Shown here piece by piece: positions 54,177-64,000 of a stretch of DNA of 64,000 nucleotides. The notes under the pieces were generated by a model. It did not search any database. It was not told the origin of the DNA and saw only the letters and a list, made by a program, of their open reading frames with translations. Made by a program: the position numbers and the translations under genes. The DNA comes from Rhynchonema sp. JSB1_4 (taxonomy: Eukaryota; Nematoda; Chromadorea; Monhysterida; Xyalidae), in NCBI GenBank assembly GCA_030248065.1, contig JASAMV010002680.1, forward strand, positions 1-64,000, given 5' to 3'. The stretch's first letter is position 1, and each line of letters starts with the position of its first letter.

Positions 54177-56925
54177 CTGTAACAAGACGAATTATTGGGA
54201 GAATCATGAATCTCGCACAAACGGAAACTTTATTGACCAAGTTGGATTTCGACCGCGGTTAAATGTTGAGCTACGAGCTACTTCATTCGAAGGCGTAAAA
54301 GATTTTGTTCTGTGTCAAAACACGGTTCTTTTGATTTGCTTCGACAGACAAGATAGCACGTGCACGCAAATTAATCGTAAAGCATGCATACTGTGTCTCA
54401 TGTGTCACGGGAAGAATACCATCATTTGGGGAATCTTATGTATCAAATTCAGTGCCCAAAAGTGATCTTGTGAAGAAAATTATTGAGAAAAAAACCCTTG
54501 AGAAAAAAGACGAAAAATAACCCCGAAAAGGCCATTTTTTGACGTTTTGGAACATTTTGTTCTCGGAAAAACTTTTAAACAGAAATATTTTCTTTCTAAA
54601 ATTTTTATTATTTTTTAAATTTTTTTTTTCAAAAACCTATTTTTTGAAAAAATTTTTTTACCCAAACCTTGCCATAGAGCAACAGTTATCGGTCCATGTC
54701 AAGCACGGACTCTTGGATCGCAAAGATATGATGTAAACACCCTTCAAAAGTGATGCGATCCAAGGCAAAAAAGTGCCTTGTTAATTAAAGCTGAATTTTT
54801 TCGTGTTTTTGCGCGTTTTTAAGGCAAATTCGGTCGTTTCCCCGAATCTGAAGCCTTTTCAAATAAACTTTTTTTAAATTTTAATAAAGCTTGTTTGAAA
54901 TTTTTTTACAACCCGGCTAACCATCACAAATACTGCACAGCTAGCGAGAATAGCGGTTACACGGACAACCGTTGAGCACATGTTGAGTATTATACTGTAC
55001 TATGGTTTTGTTGAATCAGCAACCGGCGTATATTCTTTTCCGGTTTGACTCGCCCACGAGCAGTTGTGTCTGGAACAAAGAACAGAAAAACGAGTGTGTA
55101 CATAATTCTACATACCGACTTGTGACCTGCCTTTGGGCACGTGCAAGCGCATGTGGAGAGCTTTAGCGGTGTCGACCCAAGTCTAAGACCGCAGCTGGTT
55201 GGGTCTCATCGGTTAGATGAACAGCCAGGGACTAGCCCCAAAAATATCGTCAAACTTCAACATATAACTTCAAAGCTAAACTATATGGTTTGGGTGGAAC
55301 CGCCACTCGTGCAAACAGACATCGGGTGGAAGCCGCTAGAGCCTTGCACGCCTCGCATGCGTTTGCAGTTGCCCATGAAGCACACCTGCATGTATAGTCC
55401 GTCCACCAGCTCATGGCACTTTGTGTTGCTGCTGGCCCTTCCCCCCCCCCCCCAAGAAAGGAGGAAAAAAACCAAAAGAAAAAAAAAAAAATCCCCCCCT
55501 TTTATTATTTTTTTACCCCCCCTCTCTCTGGAAGAGAGACCACCCCCCACAAAAACAGTACAAGCAATCCATCGGCTCATGGCACTTTGTACACAAAGGG
55601 CATGCAGCAGCACACGCGATTTTCTAAACAAAATGTATACTTTGAGCGAGTGTCATACTATGATGACCACTTTTTAATTCACTCCGTTTTCATTAGCTGC
55701 TTGACATAACACCGGCAGCGATGGTGGTGTTTGAATTCTCCAATTCTTCCACGAATGCTTCCAACGCCCGGTATAAAATTTTTGGATGGATTCTTACATA
55801 GTCATTGTGCGACCAATAGATATGATAAGACTATATGACTATATATGACTATATAAGAATTCGTCAAATCAATCCTGATTTTCACGTTCAGTCACTCTTA
55901 AAGCGGTCTTATTGTTTTTTTTGGTTTTCGACCTCGGTTTTTTCATTTATATCGTTTGTTGGCATCGAGATCAAAAACATTAATTTTGACGAACTTCACG
56001 AAAATGGCGATTACCCACAGAAATCGATCCGCCAAGATGGTCTATCGGGAACAAAACTGTCCGATATTGACGCACTTATGCACATGATGATCAGGAATTA
56101 CAAGAGAAGTTCAAAATCACTAGGGCGTGATATAGGCCGATAAGATCTGTAGTAAGACGTTGTTGTTGACGGACACACGGACACATGACGGACACAGGAT
56201 TTGCCTGTATTTTCAAGCGCGGCTATTCAAAAGAGAAATTCAAAAATAATCAAGTGGAGGGAGTGGGTCAAAGTTGGAAATTCAAGATTTAATGCACATT
56301 ATCGTGGTGGACAGGGATGGTGGACATTCAGCAACTGTTTCGAAAATGGTGGAGTTTGGATTGGACAGAGATGGTGGACATTCGACAACTTTTGCGAATG
56401 GTCGACGGAGATGGCGCCTCAAAAGTTTATACCCAGTCCACACCGTCGCCATGTAGGCCAACTGTCTCCAACAGCTTTTCACCAAAACAAGTTTTGAGAA
56501 TGGTGGACGGAGATGGTGGACATTCGAGAACTTTACCGCTAGCCTGATGATTCACTCGTTCCGTGCCACTCGGATACAACCCAACTTGAAACAACCCGAA
56601 TCTGAATGGAGGAACGTATTTCGAAACTTTTCGAAAATGTGTCCGGTCCAGCATGTGTCCGTCAACAACAGCACGGCAATTGAAAAAATGAAAAAAAAGA
56701 AGTCACGTGACCGCTTTAGCCAGTGCACGTACATATCATGCGCTTTACGGATCAGGCAACGCGTTTGAAAAGTTTCTCCCATGAGAATTGTCAGAGTATA
56801 CATACATCAACAACCACTGATAAATAAAACAGTCGTGCCGAGTCCAAGTCACGTTCAGATGCCGGTGAAATTACCGAATCGCCTTCGTATTGTGCGTTGA
56901 TGATCCCCACGTGAGGGGTCATGTT
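54177..56925. other. repeat-rich intergenic DNA
   Basis: Holds a family W remnant (54540-54915), one arm of palindromic element I (54998-55395, GTCGACCCAAGTCTAAGACC), a family J fragment with C-, A- and T-runs (55393-55590), a GGTGGACATTC minisatellite (56305-56530) and an arm of the palindromic element of 8955 (56699-56800). No gene recognised. Confidence 0.6.
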
Positions 56926-57586
56926 CAGGGTTGGGCAAAAAACGTTTTATTTTTAAAAAATCGTTTTGTTGCAAAAAAACGTTTTTTTTAAAAAAACGTT
57001 TTGTTTCAAAAGCCCAGATGACCAAAATATGCCCCCAAAAATTGGAAAACGCTCATGTTGGGAAGAAAACGTGGTTAAATGAAGTAATTCTATGTGTTCT
57101 GAGGCAAAATAAACAGGTTTCAGCCCTTTTCTAGCGAGCTGTTAAGATCCCATATCAGACCCGCATCATGGGACCAACTGTGGCCGGGGTCATCATTGAA
57201 AGTCAAACTCCGTATATCGACGTATCTCGACAAAGTAAAAATTGGTCGAAAATTTTTTGAAAAAAATGGGACAAAATATTGATTCTCCTTGATAATCAGG
57301 GTACTTTCCCTGAAAAATCAGGGAAAATCCAATACCACAGAGCAGCAATAATCGGTCCATATCAAGCACAGACTGTTTGATCGCACCGAAATGACGTAAA
57401 CACCCTTCACAAGTGATGCAAACCAAGTCACAAAAGTGACTTGTCAATTAAAGTTGCATTTTTTCGCGTTTTTGCGCGTTTTTTAGGCAAATTTGGAAAA
57501 ATTTCCCCGAATCTCAGACTTTAAAAAAAATTAAAGAAAATAATTTTTTTAAAAAAAACTTGTTTAAAAATTTTTTTCCAACCCTG
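56926..57586. mobile_element. chimeric MITE: family A left half, family W right half
   Basis: Begins CAGGGTTGGGCAAAAAACG and follows family A to about 57330. It switches to family W sequence (AATACCACAGAGCAGCAAT) and ends TTTTTTTCCAACCCTG. Flanks GTCATGTT and TTTGGTAG do not match. Confidence 0.8.
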
Positions 57587-57885
57587 TTTGGTAGTGCAGG
57601 TGCTTCCTTGCTTTTTCAGGCAACAGGATGAGAGCAGGGTTGAAAAAAAAATTTTTACGAACGAGCTTTTTTTAAAAAAAATTTTTTATTTTTTTTGTCG
57701 AAAATTTTTTTGTTAGAAAAAGTGTTGCAAACTACGTTTCAGGATGAATGAAATCGATACAACATATTTTTCAAAAGTTGAAAAAATTGAGACCCAACCT
57801 GTGTGGTGACACCCGGTAGTATTGTGCAGATTCTATGGTCTCCGACCAGTCTGAGGTTAATGTTGACTAACGATGTTACCCTAAT

Positions 57886-58340
57886 TATACTGTCATAAAG
57901 AACCGTTCTTTATTTTTCGTGGAAAAAAAACGGTTTTTTTCCGAAAAAAACCGTTTTTTTCCAAATACTTTTCCAGTACTTAAGAACGTAATTTCGAAAA
58001 ATATAACAATTTCAGTGCAAAATTTGTTCGAAGTGACGAGAGTGCTCTTGAAGAGTGTTGAAGTCAGTCGAAAACACTTGGTTTACACGCTTTTTGGCCC
58101 ATTTTGGGCCGGTTAATTTTTGTGCTCGAGCCAATTTTTCACTGAAATCGAAAAACTCATCAGTTTTGCATTACAATTTTTTGGAAAAATTGGAATAAAG
58201 TACCGATATTTTTCCGATCAAAAACCGAAAAGGTACCCACGGAAAAATAAATGGAAAAGTATTCGGGTCTCGGAAAAAAACGGTTTTTTTTCGGTTTTTT
58301 TCCGGAAAAAAAACCGGTTTTTTTTCCGCCTGCCGGTGTA
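57886..58340. mobile_element. element family E, copy 3 (8-bp TSD)
   Basis: Starts TATACTGTCATAAAGAACCG, ends CCGCCTGCCGGTGTA. Perfect duplication ACCCTAAT on both sides, absent in the empty site at 63340-63350 of element D copy 2. Confidence 0.9.
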
Positions 58341-58370
58341 ACCCTAATGTAATGTAGCATGCTGTACAAC

Positions 58371-59144
58371 CAGGGTTGGATTAAAAAAATTTTTTATTAT
58401 CGAACTTTTTTTTTTTAAAAAACTTTTTAAAATTTTTTTTTTAAAAATCACTTTTTTTTATTCCGGACCCCCAAAAAATTGGTTTCTAGAAAAATGAAAT
58501 TTCTGAAATCATGTTACTTAGGTATGTTTTGAGGGACACTAAAGAGAACTTCTCCACTGACTTGCATGTTTATGTCGATCACCTGCGATCTAGCCCATTT
58601 GGTCATAATTTGAGAACCCGCCCGAAGGTAACTCTGTGGGCATATATGACAAAGGGAAGACCAACCTTCTGTTTGTGAATTTGGGGATAAATTTGAAGAG
58701 AGATAAAGAGTTACACTCATGTTGTGTGACAAAAGCAACAAATGACAAATCCACACAACTGCAAATAGGCGAGCAAAGTGGAGTCTGTCGATAGCTTACG
58801 TCGATAGCTCAATAACTGCACAGTATACGATATGGGGTGTCCTATATTATACGTGCAGCGATTGTTGGGATGTCTGGGAACTGTATGAGTCCATTACAAC
58901 GCCATTTTAAACTGAAATATAAGCGCCGCAGGCGATTTTTTGAGAATGATGAGCAATAAAACGCATGAAAACATACATTTTTACCTTAAAAAAGTGAGAA
59001 GATAACGAAAAAAAGGGGGAAAATAATAAAAAAAAGTGGACTTACTTTTTAAAATTTTAAAATAAAAAAGTGGCCAACTTTTTTTTAAAAAAAAAAAATT
59101 TTTTTTTACAAAAGAATTTTTACTTTTTTTTTAATCCAACCCTG
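58371..59144. mobile_element. hAT-like MITE family B, copy 2
   Basis: A 774-bp, near-identical match to 2823-3614, with perfect 8-bp duplication TGTACAAC (58363-58370, 59145-59152). Confidence 0.94.
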
Positions 59145-59370
59145 TGTACAACGTATTTTAATGTATCTAATGCCGTATATGTGATATACGACCATCGAAA
59201 ATATCGATTACAGCCCAAATCTTGCGTGTCAGATCGACTTTGCGCGCCCGGTTTTGCACCAGACCTGCATATATATACATGTGTAATAGCATGCAGTAGT
59301 ACATTATCGGTGCCACATCACTATAAAAGACCAGCCCCGCGCATCCCTGCACGGATTTGGGGACAATTCA

Positions 59371-60883
59371 GGGTTTTTGCCGACACTAACAAAAGAGCAG
59401 GTGCAAACAAGCCAGACAAGCACACGCCGTTGGGTCGACTTTCTCGAAACCGCCGCGTCTGCGAACATCACGGGGGCATAACGATAATTTTCAGCTACTC
59501 GCATGCACGTTTTTGGAATTTGATTGAAAGGTTATCTGCCCACCGACACTGAAAATATGCGCGTGGATTTCATCAGAATTTACATCATACGTAGTACACA
59601 CACAGTAATGTCCATATGTTACATACGTACTACATTATGGACATGTGGCTTTCAGACTTCGAGAATTCTGTTCATAAGTGTGAAAATATAATTAATAGAG
59701 CGACCGTTGCGAGGGGATTGGGGATTCATTATTGGTGCGCGCGACACGAAATGATTAAGCTGCGATAATAATAACTGGCATTTGCATGTACTGTACATAT
59801 TGCATAGTATGGTAACTCGACCTTTCCAACCACACCACCGTTCGAAAATAAACAGATGTTTCTAATTGTCAACAATTTTTCTGATCAGAAAACAGTTTCC
59901 TCAATGTCAGACATACTGTATGTAAGAGCTCATGGAACGAGCCAAAAACACTGAATGTTTACTGCTGTCATGTGATAACATGTATTTCTAGATAACACAG
60001 ATCTCATACGGTAGTTACCATTGGCTTCTCCTCAACAACAAGCCACATGCGCCCAAGCGTCTGTTGATTCCCTTCACTTTCTGCTTTCTGGGAAGCCACG
60101 ACAAAGTGTTTTTGTCATGTGACCATTAAAATCACACTCACAAGATGATCTTTTTGTGTTCAAACATATTTGCTTATTTCCACTACATACCACCACATGA
60201 CATGCAGTGTTGATATGAAAAACAGTGATTAACAAAGAACAATATTTTTAAATATTGTTTTTGGAAGTCAAGATTTCCTGTTTTTTTATTTAAAGCACGA
60301 GATCTAATGATCTAACACGGGAAATAAAATGGTCTAGTTCATTCAAAAATGGTCATTTTGAGGCAAAAAGTACCGGTGAATTAAGAATAACAGCCCCCTA
60401 ACAAATTCTGAAGATTTGCTGGAAGGATCATGTGAAAACCAGGCAGCCGACGTTTTCGATTTTCTTTTTATCCCGTTTTTGCCCCTAGTCTTGCATGAGT
60501 TGGCGCAGTTGCACAAAATGTGCCCTCAAGACGATTGTGCGTTCTGAAGACGAGCTTCAATTCGTGATAATAATGGCCATCACGTCACGCTGCGAGACAC
60601 GTCCACGTTGTGTGATGATCTCCTGGTGCAAAACGTGCAAACATTGAATTACTACTCCCTCAAGAAAGTCAATGTATTGCGATTTTGAGAAGGAAAAAGT
60701 ACGTGATCAGGGAAAATGAGACATGATTCTTGGCAATGATTGCGGGAAGGAAATGGCCGCGCTGAGACCCCTTCTCTGACCCCGACAAAGTCCCCGCTCC
60801 AGGAACTTCTTGCCCGATGATGTCGTCAATTGTACTCAATGATGGTTTCGCGTTTTTAGTGATTTAGCGGTTTCTATCCGAAG
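59371..60883. other. intergenic DNA, nothing recognised
   Basis: No open frame with splice or family support on either strand, and no repeat match elsewhere in the window apart from short AT-rich motifs. Confidence 0.45.
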
Positions 60884-61440
60884 TCTATGACAGCGGCTGC
60901 CTGGGTCTCATTATTGAGACGGGTAGAAACTAGCCCCAAGAACCTTATGGTATGAAGTTTTAGAGCCAAACTACGGTTTGGGCGAAACCTTACGTTCATT
61001 CCTGCAAACAGTGAGCACATGTCGGCTTGTGGCCTGCCTGTACCTTGGCACTGGTGGTAACCGTACATGCAGGTGTGCTTCATGGGCAACTGCAAACGCG
61101 TGCGACGCGTGCAAGGCTCTGGCGGCTTCCACCCGATGTCTGTTTGCACGAGTGGCGGTTCCACCCAAACCGTATAGTTTAGCTTTGAAGTTATATGTAG
61201 AAGTTTGACGATACTTTTGGGGCTAGTCCCTGGCTGTTCATCTAACCGATGAGACCCAACCAGCTGCGGTCTTAGACTTGGGTCGACACCGCTAAAGCTG
61301 TCCACATGCGCTTGCACGTGCCCAAAGGCAGGGCACAAGTCGGTACGTAGAATTATGTACACACTCGTTTTTCTGTTCTTTGTGGGCGAGTCAAACCGGA
61401 AAAGAATATACGGCGGTTGCTGATTCAACAAAACCACGTC
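60884..61440. mobile_element. palindromic element I, full copy
   Basis: Arms GACAGCGGCTGCCTGGGTCT and the inverse region GAGACCCAACCAGCTGCGGTC enclose TTTAGAGCCAAACTACGGTT-type inner arms. A long minus-strand frame (60874-61437) is an accidental product of it. A partial copy is at 54998-55395. Confidence 0.72.
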
Positions 61441-62022
61441 TCGCTGCAGATCACAAGCGTTCTATTTGTATTTTGTCCAAAACATTTCTGGCGATATTAC
61501 AGTGAAACCGTCTGAACACAGTACGCGTGATATCGGCAGATATGTTTTGGAAAAATATAAATGGAACGCTTGTCATCTGCAGCGAGACGTGCTTCACCAT
61601 TCAGGAAAATTTTGGATGGATTCTTATACAGTCATTGTGCGACCAGTACCAGCTGGAAGTTGTCATCATGCGCCATTTCCATTGACCAGCAAATCTCGAA
61701 AATTGCTGGCGCGCAATCGTTCGAGAATTCCGCCCATTGTCTGCTTGGGGACAGAAGGGACAAGGGTTGCAAGATGAGAGAAGATTGTATTCGGAACAGT
61801 GTTCTAGTCCTATTCCAAACGTTCGACTCATTGGCAAGTTAAATATGACCACCACTGTTTCTTAGCAGCTAGATCTTCTCACTGTATGTACTGCTTACAT
61901 ATTCTCGTTGAATATGCAAACCAAAAAAGTACAGCCTTGCCAGTTCCATCTTGTTGTTGCCTGGCCCTCTGAAGAAATTAGACATACAACACAGACAGCA
62001 AGAGAGATAAACACGAAAGATC
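61441..62022. other. upstream flank of the DUF273-like gene
   Basis: Contains a family U end motif (TCTTATACAGTCATTGTGCGACC in part, about 61620). Promoter elements not identifiable. Confidence 0.4.
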
Positions 62023-62879
62023 ATGCCACGCCAAAAGCAAACGATGGTTTGTTTTGTGTCGTGTCTTCTGCTCGCAGTGCTCTACGTGTACATGATCAAC
62101 AACTGTGATGTTTCAAGGACATATCAGCAAGTTGTAAAGGCTTGTCAAAGTCGACCATATTATGGAAGAGTAATGGTGCGCACGCTCACGTATTTTTGGA
62201 TTGTCTGCGATAGAAGGTTCCGACGGCATCCCGAAATTCGTAATCCGTAGCCCGAAAATTTCAAAATAAATCCCGATCCCGGTCCCGGACTCAAATCCCG
62301 AGGCTGATGCAATGGAAACTCTAAGACACCCCAAAAGGCGATCCTGATCCCATCACAATCTTCGATTGTGCATGACTAAGAATATTGATCCCGGTCAAGC
62401 TTGCGATCGTTTGAAGCCTATCCGTTAGCGATATCAAACTTGGTGATCGGATCGGGGATCGGACCGGTCCTGACTTGGCCACGTGACTTCCTTTGATACA
62501 GCATAAAAATTTTACTGATGCCAAAAATTTCGACCAGCGGGATTGCGTGAACGTTGTTCATTCAACGTCACGTCGAAATTAGTGGATCCGGTTAATTTCT
62601 TCATGCGTCATCGATCAAAAAACTCACCTGCCCATGGCAGGCCTGCTCCGACCGGATGCGACCAACTACATATAGCTATGTATATCGTCTATGTGTTTAG
62701 GTCAAACTCAACATTGATCCCAGATCTTCATCGCCGTCGAGACACCGGACTATCGCAGCAAGTATTATTTGGCGCTGCAAACACTTCGATGTTATGTCAA
62801 TCGCACCGGGTATGAATTGGTGGTGATTCACATGTGGGACAACACGCTCGTTCAAGGCCATTGCAGTCGATATAAACTG
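62023..62879 (+). CDS. DUF273-like type II membrane glycosyltransferase-like protein, 3' end outside the window
   Basis: Exon 62023-62133 encodes MPRQKQTMVCFVSCLLLAV, a short basic tail then a hydrophobic signal-anchor (to VLYVYMINN), as in Golgi type II enzymes. The donor is GTT|GTAAAGG, phase 0. Exon 62724-62879 (acceptor GATCCCAG, phase 0, donor CTG|GTTTGG) encodes IFIAVETPDYRSKYYLALQT, LRCYVNRTGYELVVIHMW and QGHCSRYK. This is the opening of the nematode DUF273/glycosyltransferase-like domain: beta strand, 'YYxxAxxTLxCY', 'YxxxxV' and a conserved Cys. The DXD-type region would follow in later exons beyond the edge or past 63.6 kb. The next exon was not found within the window. Function is inferred from resemblance only. 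Confidence 0.68.
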
Positions 62880-62942
62880 GTTTGGGCGACAATATTGTTG
62901 ACTATGGGGTTAGGCTTAAATTCAGGCTCAGGCTGTTTCGGC

Positions 62943-63591
62943 CAGGGTTGTTTCAAAAAAGTGGTTAATTAAAAAAATTAAAAAATTTTTTTTGAAACAC
63001 AGATTTTGCTTTTTTTAATAAAAAAAGTTGCCCAAAAGGGCTGAAATATCTTAAAATGGCCTTTTTCGAGGCAAAAATTGGCACTTTTTTCTGTGGACGG
63101 GACAAAAATTTTTTTCCAAAATCGCGCCTGCGGCGCCCTGTATTGTCACCAAACCCGTACAGGGTTGCGCGGGGCTGGTCTTTTACATACATATGCAGGT
63201 CTGTTGCAAAACCGGGCGCGCAAAGTCGGTCTGACACGCAAGATTTGGGCTGTGATCGATATTTTGATGGTCGTATGTACATATATCACACATACGGCAT
63301 TAGATGCATTAAATACGTTGTACGGCATGCTACATTACATTAGGGTAACATCGTTAGTGAACATCAACCTCAGATTGATCGGAGACCATAGAATCTGCAC
63401 AATACTGCCGGGTGTCACCTCACCACACAAGTTGGGTCTCAGGCAAAAATTTTTCAATTTTTGAAAAAATGTTGCATCGATTTCATTTATCCTGAAACAT
63501 CGTTTGCAGCACTTTTTCTGATAAAAAAATTTTCGTCAAAAAAATCAAAAAAAATTTTTTAAAAAAAGCTCGTAAATTTTTTTCTACCCTG
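62943..63591. mobile_element. hAT-like element D, copy 2 (empty of insertions)
   Basis: Ends CAGGGTTGTTTCAAAAAA and TTTTTTTCTACCCTG. Flanks GTTTCGGC and GTTTCGGT match in 7 of 8 bases. It provides the uninterrupted version of the element at 57635-59370. It lies in the intron after the DUF273-like exon. Confidence 0.85.
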
Positions 63592-63800
63592 GTTTCGGTT
63601 GGTTGCTCTTTGTTTTCGTTTATGAGACCGACGGTCCTTTACTTGTCCTTGGATCCAAAATTTGGCTGTTAACTCAATCAACCCTGAATGAGCGCGAGAA
63701 ATTATACGTGGCAGCTAACCGACAAGGGTTGACAATCTGATCTGACGACAGTGTTATAAACCAAAAATTCAGTTGCATTGATAAATAGTTTGCAGAGATT

Positions 63801-64000
63801 GGGACAGAGGCTCCGAAAATTTTTACTTCCGGGACAGAGGCTCCGAAAATTTTTACTTCCGGGACAGAGGCTCTGAAAATTTTTACTTCCGGGACAGAGG
63901 CTCTGAAAATTTTTACTTCCGGGACAGAGGCTCTGAAAATTTTTACTTCCGGGACAGAGGCTCCGAAAATTTTTACTTCCGGGACAGAGGCTCCGAAAAT
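63801..64000. repeat. 30-bp tandem repeat, runs off the window
   Basis: Six complete and one partial exact 30-bp units beginning GGGACAGAGGCTC(C/T)GAAAAT. The only variation is C/T at one position (C in units 1, 2, 6, 7; T in 3, 4, 5). All three plus frames and two minus frames are open. The third minus frame has a stop in every unit. Confidence 0.98.

Larger units (their letters stand above)
57635..59370. mobile_element. hAT-like element D, copy 1, holding two other elements
   Basis: Begins CAGGGTTGAAAAAAAAAT. It runs inverted to the copy at 62943-63591 but is split by element E (57886-58340) and MITE B (58371-59144). The distal end near 59370 is truncated relative to the other copy. Confidence 0.82.

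Noticed and set aside
54127..54465. Plus-strand frame that looks like a signal peptide (HRLYLLLFAAVVGCNK)
   Set aside because: No ATG starts it, and it is antisense to a small exon with good borders in the cysteine-rich gene.
55907..56143. Frame containing FDELHENGDYPQKSIRQDG and LMHMMIRNYKRSSKSL
   Set aside because: It begins within a family U-like end, has no clear acceptor and no recognisable family.
60874..61437. A 187-codon minus-strand open frame, one of the longest in the window
   Set aside because: It coincides with palindromic element I, and a matching frame appears in the partial copy at 55141. No domain or splice support.
63801..64000. Tandem 30-bp units considered as a CRISPR-like array
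   Set aside because: Units abut without spacers and the DNA is eukaryotic. It is a minisatellite.

Overview
This is eukaryotic DNA, most likely from a nematode. All protein-coding genes are split by GT-AG introns, many with a TTTTCAG-type acceptor. One gene (62.0 kb onward) resembles the DUF273-type glycosyltransferase-like family that I associate with nematodes. Short and degenerate runs of TTAGGC, the nematode telomere unit, are scattered through the window. The assignment is an inference, since no species marker can be searched here.

Layout. 0-2.1 kb: minus-strand exons of an ionotropic-receptor-like gene. 9.15-14.1 kb: a complete ten-exon CYP4-like cytochrome P450 (minus, 497 aa). 16.3-23.9 kb: a DEG/ENaC sodium channel (plus), complete except for its first exon. 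26.9-31.0 kb: the ciliary transition-zone gene MKS1 (minus), twelve exons, start not found. 32.4-44.1 kb: a complete nine-exon mitochondrial calcium uniporter MCU (plus, 370 aa) with a 6.2 kb seventh intron. 45.8-46.9 kb: pieces of a small secreted protein (minus). 50.5-54.2 kb: a cysteine-rich secreted protein (minus). 62.0 kb to beyond the edge: the DUF273-like membrane-anchored enzyme (plus). All exon joins given were checked for splice sites and reading phase by hand.

Most of the remainder is DNA-transposon debris. At least five families of hAT-like elements (8-bp target duplications; termini CAGGGTTGG, CAGTG or TATACTG), PIF/Harbinger-like MITEs (TAA duplications), short Helitron-like elements (CTAG end) and several long palindromic or foldback elements lie in introns and intergenic DNA. 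Many are nested, in one case three deep. One 1.2 kb hAT copy still carries a frameshifted transposase C-terminus. One MITE supplies the stop codon of MKS1. The window ends inside an exact 30-bp tandem repeat.

The genes are unrelated housekeeping or sensory genes with no operon or pathway linkage visible. The unusual content is the density, nesting and gene-intrusion of the small transposons.
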